Positions 47,200-59,336 of a DNA stretch of 64,000 nt are shown one piece after another. The first letter of the stretch is position 1. Each line of letters starts with the position of its first letter. The translations under genes and the position numbers were made by a program. Source of the DNA: Telmatherina bonti (Eukaryota > Chordata > Actinopteri > Atheriniformes > Telmatherinidae); contig OW121840.1 of assembly GCA_933228915.1 (NCBI GenBank), positions 7,299,220 to 7,363,219 on the forward strand. The letters are read 5' to 3'. The notes under the pieces are model-generated. The model ran no database searches, was not told where the DNA came from, and was given only the letters and a program-made list of their open reading frames with translations.

Positions 47200-47990
47200 G
47201 TTCGTAAAAAAGAAATCAATCTGGCATGGCAATGGAAGCCACCAGCGTGTGGCGCTGCTCAGGTGGAATGGAAGCCCAGGTTGCTTTGATAGCAGCCTTC
47301 AGGTCATCTACATAGTTGGTTCTGGTGTCTCTCATCTTCCTCCTAACAACACCCCCACAGGTTCTCTACGGGGTTCAGATCAGGTGGGTCTATTGGCCGA
47401 TCCAGCCCAGTAACACCGTGGTCATTGGAGCAGCTTTTGGTACCTTTGGCAGTGTAGGCAGGAGCCACGTCCTGCTGGGAAATGAAATCTGCATCTCCAT
47501 AAAGCTTGTCAGCAGAAGGAATGTCTCTAAAATGTCCTGCTAGATGCTGTGTTGACTGTGACCTTCAGAAAACCCAGTGGACCACCACCAGCAGATGACA
47601 TGGCTCCCAAACCATCACTGACTGTGGAAACTTCCCTCTGGACTTCCAGCAACATGGATTCTGGGCCTCTCCACTCTTCCTCCAGACTCTGGGACCTTGG
47701 TTTCTAAATGAAATGCAGAATCTGCTTCCATCTGAGATCCAGTCCTTTTCCTCCGTAGCCCAGGTGAGACGCTTCTGTCGGTGTCTCTGGTCCAGGAGTG
47801 GCTCGACACGAGGAATGGGACGTCTGTGGTCCATGTCTAGGATCCGTCTGTGCGTAGCATCTGACCCATCTGACCCAGACTGAGACCATTTAAAGGTCTA
47901 GGAGACCTTTGCAGGTGTTTTGAGTTAATTGGTTGATCAGGGTGTGACACCATGACTTTCTAAGATTGAAGTTTTTCCCCAATGTTTCAT
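47200..47990 (-). mobile_element. Second Tc1-like family, transposase pseudogene
   Basis: On the minus strand the transposase reads WISDGSRFCISFRNQGPRVW (first catalytic Asp region, 47700), KSGEAQNPCCWKS and KFPQSVMVWE, then after a gap LYGDADFISQQDVAPAYTAK (second Asp, about 47470) and PPDLNPVENLWG (catalytic Glu, about 47370). All three DDE-type positions can be located, but SDES has become SDGS and several frameshifts and a deletion after SVMVWE break it. The N-terminal helix-turn-helix is lost. The left leader CTTTGCAGGTGTTTTGAG is seen near 47910. Different from the family at 2, 10 and 34 kb. Confidence 0.85.
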
Positions 47991-49125
47991 AATATTCTTA
48001 ATTTTTTTAGATGTACCTGTAACATAATGGCAGGAGGAGAAATATTTTTGAGTCACTTCTGGAAAATTTAGTTTTTCACATTCAACAAATTTCTTCCAAA
48101 AAAAAACCCAAAACCAAACCCTCAGGTGCCCTCCAACATTTGGAGTGTAAAATAACTGCTTGTTTTATTTCTGCCTGTAAAAATCTGCCATAAGTGGGGA
48201 AAAAAGAGGAAAAACTCCTCTGTGGACCCCCTTTATGTTCTGGTTAATGTCAAAGCGACATCAGCCCTTCTGTCCTGGACTCATCAAACCTCCGCGGCTG
48301 AGTTTGCCTTTCAGCAGCGTGTCCATCTTCATCTCACAGCAGCCATGTTTTACTTCTGCTTTGTCTCGCTGCAGAGCGAGCTTTGTAGTATTGACCCAGT
48401 AACTGATGTGAGGTTCTTTGTGGTATTGTCCGCAGACAATAGGACATATGGACTGTTGTGACCACGGTGACCTGAAGCTGTGGCACATCGGACCAGGAGA
48501 CAAGAATCTTCTGGTGGATGAATCTGGTTTCTCAGCATTATTCCATCATAATCAGCTATTATAGATAAAAAAAAAAAGTTGTTTCCTTGTTGTGTTAATA
48601 AACCTGCTGTCTGATGTGCACCGAGCTCGTCGGCAGAGGAAATAAACATGCATGTTTTAACGTGAATCATTATGACATTCAGGATGATGTTGGCATCCTG
48701 ACAGTGTTGTTTTGGGATATCTGGCCGATACCAGCATTCTGTTGGTCGACTGACAGCTTTCCAAGCCATGCAACAGCCAATCAGAAGACTCATTTATTTC
48801 TGCTGCATTGCACACTTCATGTAAGTTTAAAGGTAAATAAACAAAAAGACCAGAAAACACAAGAGAGGGATGTCTGGCATGCTGTTATCTGCAGTGTTAA
48901 AACATCATTAAATCCCAAAGCTTCAGAGCAAACAGAAGAATAAACATGATTTAGTGTTTTTATGAAGAAGAAACTTCATTTTTCCTGTCACTCATTTTTT
49001 TTTATAAAACTATGTACAAAAATGATCCTGATGATGATTGTAGCTGCTAAACGTCAGACACACAAGTTGTTCTTACACTTACTCTCAAATGTAAGTCGGT
49101 TTGTGGAAAAGTGTCTGCTAAATGA
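47991..49125. other. Unique stretch, no gene seen
   Basis: No supported gene. The minus-strand frame 48350-48793 (147 codons) overlaps frames on the other strand and has no domain. Confidence 0.4.
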
Positions 49126-49132
49126 CTAAATA

Positions 49133-49438
49133 AATAAATAGAATAGAATAGGATAGGCTAGGAAATGATATGATATGATAGAATAGAATAGAATATGATA
49201 GAATATAGAATAGAATAGATCAGAATAGAATAGAATATGATAGAATATAGAATAGAATAGATCAGAATAGAATAGAATAGAATAGAATATGATAGAATAT
49301 AGAATAGAATAGATCAGAATAGAATAGAATAGAATATGATAGAATATAGAATAGAATAGATCAGAATAGAATAGAATATGATAGAATATAGAATAGAATA
49401 GATCAGAATAGAATAGAATAGAATATGATAGAATAGAA
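49133..49438. repeat. GAATA pentanucleotide satellite with higher-order units
   Basis: Runs of AGAATAGAAT alternate with ATGATAGAATATAGAATAG and TAGATCAGAATAG, giving a larger repeat of roughly 50-60 bp that recurs about five times. The minus-strand 111-codon frame (LFYSIFYHI) is a repeat shadow. Confidence 0.95.
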
Positions 49439-50987
49439 TGGGCCTGTTTCAGCAGCGGCAATGCTTCCTGCTTGCAAATGAAGACAGCATTAATTTATTT
49501 TGTTAGTTAAACGTGTTTCATTAAACCCTGATGTTTTCTATCTTATCTCGCCTCTCTGTGAACATAAATCACGCTCTCTGACCAGCAGCCGATCGATAAC
49601 CGTGTTTTCACATTCTTCTTCATACCTTCCTGTCAGTGCAACATTCCTGTCTGAGACTCGCCAGGTATCCCGGCCGGCACATCCCACATTCCCAGCTGTG
49701 TGTCTGCCCACAATGAAGCCGCGATGCTGCTGTGTGTGGCTGTGTCAAATTCTGTGTGTGTGTGTGTGAGAAGTTGTGAATGAAGCTCGCTGGTACGAAG
49801 CCCAGAGCTGCTTCACATCACAGGGAAGCTGGGGTTAACTTCCTGCTGATGGATGGGGCCAGTTTGAAGACAGAAACTGGTTTTACTGGGGGATTAGAGG
49901 ACTGCTGCAGCGGTCAGCTGTTCAGGAGGTGAGACTGGTAGTTTGGCATCATATCAGATTTATTCAGTCTAATTTATACGATGTATGAACATGGCTATTT
50001 ACACCACAGCTAAACCCTGCAAACCAACTGCATTGAGTAAAGGGAGTTTTTCAGCTCTATGAAGAGGGTTATAGAATAATTTGCCTAATAAACACGAATG
50101 AATCCCAATTTGTTAAAAAAAAAAAAATCACTTTTTTTTTTTTTATCATGAATCTTTAGGCAGTATATAACTACAGTTTTTTTTTTAGATAACTAAACAA
50201 AAACATTTTGTTTTTATCTTAAATTTCTTTTAAAAGAATAAACTTACTTTCAGCCTAAAACCTTTTTTGCAGCAGGCAGAGATGTTCAGGAAGGGTAGGC
50301 AGAAAGAAATAAATGGAATCAGTCCATTTAGGATTGTTTGTTTTATTTCTCACATGGTCATACTAAAGGTATAACAAGACTTTATAGTACAAAACAAAAC
50401 AATACAGAAAAGGAGCAGGAGAAAGAAAATTTCTTGTCATATCTACCCCTTTAAAAAAAAACAAACAAACAAAACATAACGTACCTATAAATGGTTATTT
50501 GATTTTCTTAACGATACTCAATAAAAAGAAAAAGAGGGAAAAAAAATCATTATCATAGCATAGCATATGTCTGAAGTCGTTCACTTTATAGACGGATAAT
50601 TTCCCACATTTAACTAATAATTTCCACAAATTGAATTTCTCATACATATAATTATGTACAGTCATATTTACATGTACATAGATGTATATACATACATGTA
50701 CATGTATAAATATGCACACATGAAACACGTACACATACAGACATGCAAGTGCACGTACATACATTATACATAAATCAAAGTAATTCTACCTTGTACGTTT
50801 GTAATATATATTTTAATAATTAGTTTATACATTTCACTTTTTATATCTATTATCTTTAATATAATTCCTATAGCCTGCAGTACCTTTTGATCTGAAACGG
50901 ATTTAGTTCTTTTTATAGGTCAGTAAAACTGACTCAACAGCGCCTCCCCTGGTCAGACAGAGAAGCTGCACAACCAAACTTTATATC
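49439..50987. other. Unique stretch, AT-rich right part
   Basis: No gene. Bases 50295-50900 are AT-rich, with TACATGTACAT-type runs at 50668-50705, and may be a worn LINE 3' UTR on the minus strand, but that is not firm. Confidence 0.35.
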
Positions 50988-51502
50988 GTTTGGTGGCGGA
51001 AAATAACTGTCCTTAATCTCTCCTTAACGGTTGGAAGTCATGGTATTTTATGTCAGAGACGGTGACTTTTGAAAACCTAAAAGCCCAGTTATATGTGTCC
51101 ACATGTAGACAAGCAAATGGAATAGTTTCTGTATGGACGACAGGCCAAATCAGAGAAAAATATCTTTGGTTTGTAAGATATTCTGCTACATGTGGACCTT
51201 GTCCACTCGCTCACACAAAAATGCAGATTTAAACAATTAAAATGGTTCTTTAAAAACATTTCCAAGTGAAGATGTGTGAACACTCCATTTGTTCGTCTGC
51301 ATGTGGACAAACATAACCGGAGTTTTAGGTTTTTAAACGTCACCGTCTGCGACAGAAAATACCGTGAAGTCGTATGTGTGACCTTTGTTTCTAACAGCAT
51401 GGATGTCCTCTGAACTGTGTCAGCGTTATCTGTTGTCCAGGTGCTTTTTGTGTGTTTTTACACTGCCGTCAGAATAAGGATGGTTATTTTCCGCCACCTA
51501 AC
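50988..51502. mobile_element. Foldback MITE with two nested inverted repeats
   Basis: The outer ends are inverted: GGTGGCGGAAAATAAC at 50992 and GTTATTTTCCGCCACC at 51483-51498, with TCCTTA/TAAGGA continuing inwards. Inside, a second pair of arms of about 90 bp (51034-51124 and 51275-51372) shares GACGGTGACTTTTGAAAACC with its inverted partner and TCCACATG with GTCTGCATG text. Because the arms are inverted copies, similar open frames (ETVTFENLK, QTVTFKNLK) appear on opposite strands. No target duplication was fixed. Confidence 0.75.
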
Positions 51503-52261
51503 CAGATCACGTTAGAAGCATGTTTCGTGTTTGGTGGAAGTGACGTCGTGAGATGGAAGTTTATTCTGATTGGACAGGATTAGATGTGTTTCTGCCGCCT
51601 AAAGGTTTGATGTCAAGCTCACCGAGGGCAAAAAATAAAAATTTAAAATAAAGCTTATTTAAAATATATCATCAAGTTCTATTTTTTTAAGTCAAAAATA
51701 CTTTTGATCACAATAGTCATGCAAATACATGTTTTTTCTTACTATAAAAAGGAGATGTCATAATGTAACAGTTTTTTAATGTATGTTGTTCTAAAAGACT
51801 GGAAGGACAATAAGAAATCATCTACGGATGTCTTCTAACCTCACTTTTTATCAGAAGGCATTATTCTATCAATATGTACAATCTTTAGTACTTGTTTGTG
51901 TTCTCATAGCTGGAATGTGACGTTGTGATGCTCATTTATGGGACAGCTCATGGAACATCCATAACATTTTTACAGAACAGTTTTTATAAAACATCCATAT
52001 GGAAAGTAATTTTAACCAAACTTTGTTCACAAAGCTAACTTTGATGGAAATGACATGATAGCAAAGATTTGCTACCCTGGTCTTCCTTTTTTAATGTCCC
52101 AGAGCGTAACGGACGTTACTGTATATGTATGCTTATGAACGTGGTTATGTGGACGGGTGTGGATGGATTTGTTCAGGAAAAACGAGATCAGTTGAACAAA
52201 GACTACTTGTGGACAAGGTCTCAGTGGTTTATCAGGGTTGCTTTCTGCTTCCTGTGTCATT
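51503..52261. other. Unique stretch, no gene seen
   Basis: Nothing recognised. The frames at 52069-52263 are unsupported. Confidence 0.45.
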
Positions 52262-52482
52262 AGTTCACCTGGCTTAAATTTTGTTCATTCACTTCACCTG
52301 TTCCTTATTAGTCCACCTGTGTGTGTGTGTGTGTGTGTGTTAGTTCATTGTCTTGTTACCCGTCTTGTTTCCGCCATGTGGTTCATCCATGTTGGTCTTC
52401 AGTTACTTTGGTTCAAACCTCCACCAGGCAGCTGCCGGCCTCATCAGCCTGCGTTTGGATCCACATCCTGCACAAACTGAGG
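52262..52482 (+). mobile_element. Degenerate LTR fragment with (GT)n
   Basis: TTCACTTCACCTGTTCC, TTAGTCCACCTG and the end-like GTTTGGATCCACATCCTGC follow the order of the 30.4-kb LTR read on its minus strand. A (GT)11 run lies at 52319-52340. The termini are lost. Confidence 0.4.
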
Positions 52483-52797
52483 TAAACCATCTTCAAACTG
52501 TCAAATGTTGATTTGGTGAGTTTAAAAAGTATTTTACATATGTGTTATTGGACCTTTGCATTCTAAGATCTTTAGCTGATGGGGTCTAATGTGGATTAGG
52601 AGAGAATTATTGCCAGTCAGCTGGAGTCTGGCCTTCAGGGATTTTGCCAGATTGTACTGTGAAAATGACAAACACAATGTCAGAACTTAGTTTCCCAACA
52701 AAACATTTCATGTCCGTGAGGTGATCTGTATGATGCAGTTCAATAATTTTTGACAATTAGCAGCATAATTATGTTTCAGCAAAGTAATGGTGATATA
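52483..52797. other. Unique stretch, no gene seen
   Basis: Nothing recognised. Confidence 0.45.
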
Positions 52798-53353
52798 CAG
52801 TTGTGCTCATATTTATTCATACCCTTTCATTAAAGAAGGAAAAAAAAACCAAACAGCTGCCTGTAAAATAATCTGAAATTGACTAAAATAATAAAAACTT
52901 GATGAAAATCATAACATTATTTTCTAATTCTGGTTCTGTAGAATTTTTTTTTTTTTTTTTTTTTAAAAAGAAAACAAATAAGATGATTTATTACATATTC
53001 CATCATTTATAAAGTAATATTTAGTTGAACGATCCTTTAATGTTTCCGCTCCAGTCAGGTGTTTTCTGTTCCTCTCAGTCAGACTTCTGCACCTGTTGAC
53101 AGGTATTTTGTCCCACTGTTCAACAGAAAAGTGCTCTAATTTGTCCAGGACCACTTTGTTTGTTTTCTTTCTTCAACTCAATTAAATTTAAAAAAAAAAA
53201 AAACCCCAAAAAAACAGTGTCTTATATGACTAAATTATATATTTGCAAATTTTTAGTTATTGTTCCTTTTTTAAGTCTCCAGTTATTTGAGTGACTGTTG
53301 TAAATTCAGCCTTTTCTTTAATGAAAGGGGATGAAGACATATGAACACAACTG
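52798..53353 (-). mobile_element. Third Tc1-like element, internally deleted, with TA target
   Basis: The ends are inverted: CAGTTGTGCTCATATTTATT on the left, and the right end read on the minus strand CAGTTGTGTTCATATG, each flanked by TA as expected for Tc1/mariner insertion. On the minus strand, 52963-53154 reads LEHFSVEQWDKIPVNRC and ends near STKYYF, resembling a transposase C-terminus (the WxxIP...C region and a terminal TKY). The rest of the gene is missing, so it cannot move itself. Confidence 0.75.
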
Positions 53354-54459
53354 TAGAAACTGCAAACCACAGAAACAAACATGCAGTCTTTTCTCAGCTT
53401 TGTCCCATGACATAAATGATCCTTATCAGCAAAGCACAACATCTCGAGATGCCCTTCCCTTCAGGAATTTGCCTTCCAGTCACCATGGTTGCAGACTTTA
53501 AGTTGGACCAGTCACACGTTTTTATCACTTTTCTGTCAAAGCCTTTCTAAAAATATGCTGCTGCTTTGAGGAAATGAAAAAGTGGGGCTGGGTGTTGGTG
53601 AAATGGTGTTTTTACCCGTCTAACAGAATATCCTCAGTCCAACGGGGTTGTGGATCTGGAGAACATTTACAGGCAAAGACACGTGATTTTAACAAAGTAC
53701 TCTTGTAACTGTGTTGTCATTATCGACCAGTCTTCTAGCTAGAATGCTATTTTGTTGTGCTAACATTAGCGACTGCATCAAGCTAGCATGTTAGCTAATG
53801 AGGCCATGCACAGGTCAAGGGTTGGTCATTTCTCAAATAAGTACAAGTTCAATGTTAATACAACCAGCACATGAAGCAGCTAAAGGAGAACAAAGAAAAC
53901 TTACAAGCTCCGTTTGATTAAAACATTTGCTTACATGCAGTCACCGTGGAGAAGGTCACACACACCATTCTCTGGTAAAAGTATCACAGTAACCTTTTTA
54001 CTTGTGTAAAAGTAACTTGATTCTAAATTTACTTAAAATAATTAAAAATAGAATTACTTGCTCAGTTTTGGCTAATGCAGTTGTGTACATTAGCAACGGC
54101 TGACTGTAATATCGATGGTTAACACATCGATATTATGGGCTCGGCTATTTCCATTCACAAAACAACAAAATTATGTTACTGGGAACATGGAAACATCTAA
54201 TATAACTTTGTTGACAGGTTGTTCTCTTTGTGTTTATGCTCTTTAACACAGTCAGTTGGACTCATGGTTCTGTGAATCAGAATTAAGGTAATTTTAGGTG
54301 AAACCTGCAGAGTTAAAAGCCGTTAAAGTAACAAACTGACTTCAGAATCCATTATGGATGTTTACCACCAGTTAGAGCTGCTGCACCTGCAGAGGAGGGA
54401 GGGTCTGACTTTACCTGCCTGCTAGCCTCCTTTCTGTTCTCTACATCCTGACTGGTCGG
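53354..54459. other. Unique stretch, no gene seen
   Basis: No gene. Text at 53985-54060 (AAAGTAACTTGATTCTAAAT) resembles the MITE at 26.5 kb. Confidence 0.4.
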
Positions 54460-54716
54460 AGAAAATGTTTCCTCTCCATGAGCTGGGTTCTGGTTCTAGT
54501 TCTGCAGGAAGTTTTCCTTACTTTTAAAGGTTTTTTTTTTTTCCAATGTTGCCTGCAACCGTTTGCAGCTCAGGGTGGGAGATGGAAGAGTCGATGCAAT
54601 CTGTTGGTTTTTCTAGAGGTATTAGCTTGCATCAGTGGATGACAATGAACTGGATTGGAGTCGTTTGTTGTAAACTGGCGCAACACAAATAAAGCTGAGT
54701 TGAACTGAACTGAATT
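54460..54716 (+). mobile_element. L2-type LINE 3' UTR fragment
   Basis: GAGCTGGGTTCTGGTTC, GGAAGTTTTCCTTACTT, CTCAGGGTGGGAGATGG, CAATCTGTTGGTTTTTC and the end AATAAAGCTGAGTTGAACTG follow the 3' UTR of the element at 32.7-32.96 kb in order. No coding part is attached. Confidence 0.75.
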
Positions 54717-54989
54717 ACGTGCCGCGCTTTGATTAGTTTAATGGACCAATATCCCTCATTATTGATCCCAAATCCCTTTAGCATGAAACAGGTTGTGTGT
54801 TTTTGTGGTGTGTCAGACTATATATGATCGCACTTCCTACTAACTAAAATCAGAAAAGAAAAATCACACAATATTTCATTTGAATGATTTTACACTTTTA
54901 TTATGTGAGAAAAATAGCCTTTCTGTTCTACCAAACAGAACTTTAAAGTTGCCTAGCAACATCGTTTAGTTGCCCTATTGCCTTGCAGT

Positions 54990-55719
54990 CTTAGACTGTA
55001 TATAAAAGATGGATTGTGCCTCCCCGTAGGTTTCTGAAGAGCTGAATTGAAGCTTGGTGGGCGTTCCTACCATCGCCATCTTGGCAGGGGCATGCGGGTC
55101 GTCTCGACCGGAAAATACAAATATGGGCAAAGAGGTGGAGCTGAGAGGGGGGCTGTGAGTGTCATGGTGGATGATTGACATCGAGCAGACTTCAAGCTGT
55201 CTGTAGCTAAGAGCTAACCAAGCTAACCCGGAGATAACAGGAGCTAACCAGCTAACGGAGGTAAGCGGACTAAAGCTAAGTCACTTTGTTAATTGGCTAA
55301 AAACCGCGGTTGTTCTACGTTCTTCTGACTTGAAGCGGGAGATCGGGTACCTGTCAATCAAAAGGACACGCCCCTAAATATGCTGAACTTCGATATTTAA
55401 ATTACTTTTAAACGGGCGAGTTAAAAAAAATTCACTCCCCCCACAGTTGTCATGAAGGTAAACCTGACCTGTTAAACCTAAAATGGATTTTTGAACCAGG
55501 CTGTAAACATGTTTATTTCTGCTGTGAAGTTGTTTATTTCTGCTGTAAAATTGTTTATTTCTGCTTTTAAATTGGTCTTTTTAACATGGGAGTCTATGGG
55601 GATTTGCTTTGTTTTGGAGTCCCTAGTGGATGAAGGGGGAACTGCAGTTTTATGCACTTATACATAGGCTTCACTTTTAACTGCTGGAGGCTCCGTCCAT
55701 CTTTCATATACGGTCTATG
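54990..55719 (+). mobile_element. Minisatellite-bearing hAT-like MITE, copy C (short array)
   Basis: Both termini are present: left CTTAGACTGTATATAAAAG, right (minus-strand reading) CATAGACCGTATATGAAAG. The interior is colinear with copy D at 59.3 kb (AGCTAAC tract, TCAATCAAAAGGACACGCCC, GGTAAACCTGACCTGTTAAA). Flanking 8-mers CTTGCAGT and ATAGCAGT agree at 6 of 8, a worn target duplication. The internal 21-bp array has only about three units (55499-55570), the last ones degenerate. Confidence 0.85.
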
Positions 55720-58354
55720 ATAGCAGTGTGTAAGATAGTGTTAGGTTGGGATAGGAGAATGCACCACTGGGTGATGATATGAAGGCTGTGAAACAGAAGC
55801 TTACAGCGGAATCATTATAAGAAATGTGGGAAAATCTTCCAGCCACAATGTAAGTGTAACATGTAACACTGTAGAAATAGTCAGTTAGGAAGCAGAGATA
55901 TTTACTGGTAAAAAGTAGTAAAAAACAAAAACAGTATTCTTTCCTAAAGTTAAGTCCAGATACCTGAAGTACTTTAGTTCAGTGCATTGATTCAGTTCAA
56001 TAAAATAACTTTTGGAAATTTCAAGTTTTATCTACTTCACTGGATTCATTTTTAAGAATTTGCATCCGTGTATTTCATCAAGTGCCAATAAAAGTTCCCT
56101 TGTAAGAGTGGGGGACCCGTCCCTCGTTTCCCCCTTAATAAGGGGGCAGCATTTTATGTGGCTGTGGCAGAAGGTTTGCGTTAGCGTCATTAGCAACAGC
56201 CGCAGTCCGAGCCATCACTGCCACAGCCGCCTCCTTTTAGGGGCACCTGGGACTCATTCTCACCCTCACTGTGGATCTACCCGGGGTTGGGGCTCCACTG
56301 TGCGTCTCTGAACGTCCTTTCACCCTCCACTGATTCAGTTTGGTAGAAAGAGAACAAAGGCAGTAAACGTACGTCCTGGTCAGTAACACGAAGTAACACC
56401 AGGATGACATAAGGGTATGACATCGGTTCTGGTGCCAGTGAGGCAGTCTAGTGGCACCCCCAAAATGCTCATTGTGGATGTGCAGCAACTGTGTGAAGCT
56501 TCAAAATCTGAGGAAGCTTTCCATCTCGTTGAATCTCCAACGGTTCAGGCGGGTCTGGAGGGAAAAGGGGTCCAAGCTGGTACCAGAAGTGGGTCCTGGT
56601 GGATGTAATTTAGACAAACGCGTCTCTAGAACCTTCTGATGGCCCGTAAGGGAGTGTGTTTGTGTCTGAACATGATGGAGTGTGTGTGAAGACTCTGTCT
56701 CCATCCCCCTTCTCATGTCAGCCCACAGTCTCTACCACAGTTGGCCCCTCATCGTATTCCTCCCGTCATCACAGCCCCCCTCCCTGCACTTCCCTACCAG
56801 TTTGCCTCCTCCTCTTCCTCCACTTCTCCCCACATTCCTGCATTTCACTACCATAAACAACTATTAACTTAATCGTTACAAAAATCATTAAAGAAGGAAC
56901 ATCTGTGCACCCGCCACAGCCAATCAAGGCCTGCCGGAGCGGAGGAAGAGGGCTGTGGTTGGCTGGCTGGAGCGCTTGCACCTCGCCGAGATCCTCCCAC
57001 CTCCATATATGTTTGTTGTGGTCTGCCTGGTGAAGGGAAGAAGCAGTGGGAGATAGCTGTAAAAAACAGAAAAGATAATGATAATAATGAAAAAAGAATG
57101 AGAGAGTCTGTTGGGGGGGACACATGGAAACGGTTAGCATGCTGCTGGTGGCAGGCAGCAGCTGCCACTCTTTCTCCCTCTGTTCTTTTTCTTTTTTATT
57201 TTTGATCTTTTATGTCCCAAAATAGGAACCAGATTGCCTCTGTGGCCACTTAATTTGGGCTCCCGACCATTCACGCTTGTAGCTGGAAACCGAGGTGGAA
57301 AAAATGTTCCGAAAATTTTACAAAAGAGCCGAGTTTCAGTGGGAATATAGAATAAATATGCAGTCCGGTCAGGCACAGCTACTGCTCTATTCATTCATTC
57401 AGACAGGATCCGATTAATCAAGCCAACGCAGAGAGGATGGAAAGTTCCTGCCGGTGGCTCCTTTAACCCCTCGGCCACCCCTGAGCTCCACAGGAACAGA
57501 GCCTGAAACAAGAAGGGGGACGTAAACTAAATGAATGGAAAGATCAGGGCAGGGCTGGAACCAGTTTGCCTGTGCAGAATGCCTGTGGTCGCCGCTGGTT
57601 TCCCTCCGTCCAGATTGAGTATGACTTGTGCAGAGCCTATCATCTTCTCGATGGCGGTGCCCTGAGAAGAACGCACGTTCCATAAAGCACAACGTACATC
57701 AGAATAATACAACCATTGTGTTATCATAGCAATGCAGGCGGTGAAGCTCTTATGGCGTTCAGTTGCCCAGGGCGACGTGTGAGCGACGTGCTGAAAGCTG
57801 CAGACTGGAGCGAGCCCAGTCCCAATGAAACACCAGCAAGGCGTTTCCCTGCATGCAACCCAGGACCAAGGTGGACGCGGAAATTGTGGTTGTTTTTTCT
57901 TATTTTTATGATCTGACAAGGTTATGGCTGCAGGTGGAGACATGGCGGCTGAACACGGGTCAGGAGCACGGCGGCGTCTCGCGTCAGCATGGGCACAGCC
58001 TCGTGTGTTTGTGTTTGGAGTCAGAGGGACAATGATGTCGGCTTCCGAGGCTGCTTTCCACGCTATGTTCCCACGCTGCTGTGTGCAGCCTGATGTGTCT
58101 GCTGGGAGGTAGACGGGGCCGGAAAATGACGGCGGCCTTAAATAACATAAACAGATCATAAAAAGGCCATTCGTTCCAACGGTGGGAGCCAACTTCAGCC
58201 TAAGACTCCCAGTTTATAGATTTAAGTTGGAGTACATCACTTCAGCTCCTCCTCTGAGCATCACGGGGAATGTTTAAAGACGTGTGTGTAGACCTTACTG
58301 ATTTAAAACCGAAGCTCTGAAACCGAAGCTCTGAAACCGAAGTTCACTCCCGTG
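55720..58354. other. Unique stretch, no gene seen
   Basis: No supported gene. Frames on both strands at 56400-57170 and 57414-58192 overlap and lack domains. The longest (minus, 57527-58192, 221 codons) has no signal peptide, domain or splice support. Part of 57900-58110 is GC-rich with a plus-strand frame (MAAGGDMAAEHGSGARRRL) that could be a promoter-proximal exon but is unproven. Confidence 0.3.
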
Positions 58355-58652
58355 TTATAAACTCTGCAGAATTTGATGCTGAAGATTTTGGAAATGGGAG
58401 AAATTCCCAAGCTTGGTGGCAGAGTTACCAATGTGGCTGGTTGTCTGGGGTGTAGGAAGTGGTGGTTGGCTCACAGGGCCCTGGTCCTGTACTGGACCCC
58501 CGCTAGAGGCCGGCGAGGCCTTCAGGCTGCTGCTGGCTCCCTGGGGCCCATGCTGCATGGCTGCTGGGGCTTCCTCCGCTGTCTCCTGCAGGGTTTCCTG
58601 CTATCGGTCTACGCTCTGCAGTCGCTGCTGGTATGCAGAACCTCAGCATATG
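58355..58652. other. GC-rich segment with rival exon readings on both strands
   Basis: On the minus strand, an acceptor-like CCTGCAG at 58586 leads into 77 codons rich in Ser, Pro and Gln (ASSSLKASPASSGGPVQDQG) ending at a TAA at 58355. On the plus strand, an acceptor-like GGCTCACAG precedes a frame (ALVLYWTPARGRRG) bounded by CTG|GTATGC at 58630. The two cannot both be judged from sequence alone, and neither family is recognised. The composition differs from its AT-richer surroundings. Confidence 0.3.
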
Positions 58653-59336
58653 GAGTGGGAATCACACATGGAATTATGATTCAGATGGCAGAGATGTGAT
58701 AATACAAGATGTGATGCATCTTTTTTCCCCCGTGTGACGACTTTACGACAACTTTCCAAGTGGAAACAAGTAAAATGTTGTTCAAACGATGAAGAAAAGT
58801 CTTCCATCTATTGGCTGATACAGGACGACTTCCACTTCCTTCACATCAAAGTAAAACATGGAGCTGCATCACATCTTAGTGGTCTTATGTTTATGAAGCT
58901 TTACAGGGTTCTTCCACATCCGGGCCAGAGCCGCCTACCATCTGACAAGCGTTTAACCACAATCCCCTCTGCGACGTAGTCTGCTTCCTGTAGACGGGGA
59001 GCAACGTTTGCTTCTTCAATCCACATCAGTTTGATTGTTCGTTCATTCCAAACGTACCAAACTTCCCGAACAAACGAAGTCCCCAGAAGTTCTTCCACAT
59101 GCTGGCTTTTGCCTGGATCCGACATAGTGCCTGTTGGATCCACTCTCAGCCATCTTCTTTAGCATCACATTATATTTCATTTAATCTTTCTCCCACCCAA
59201 TGTATTGTCGCTCTGTCAGGTGTAGTTTACGTGTGTGTCGGTGGGTGGGGGCGTTCCAGTTCAATGAATTCCTGGAAAAGGAACCCAAAGTGGCTTCTAA
59301 GAAGCAGATTTAGCAACGCAACACTCCAGTTCAGCC
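58653..59336. other. Unique stretch, possible repeat piece
   Basis: No gene. Bases 58940-59090 (GAGCAACGTTTGCTTC, CCAAACGTACCAAACTTC) may be a fragment of a MITE, which was not confirmed. Confidence 0.35.

Noticed and set aside
57527..58192. 221-codon minus-strand gene
   Set aside because: No domain, signal or splice support, and rival frames overlap it on both strands in GC-rich DNA.
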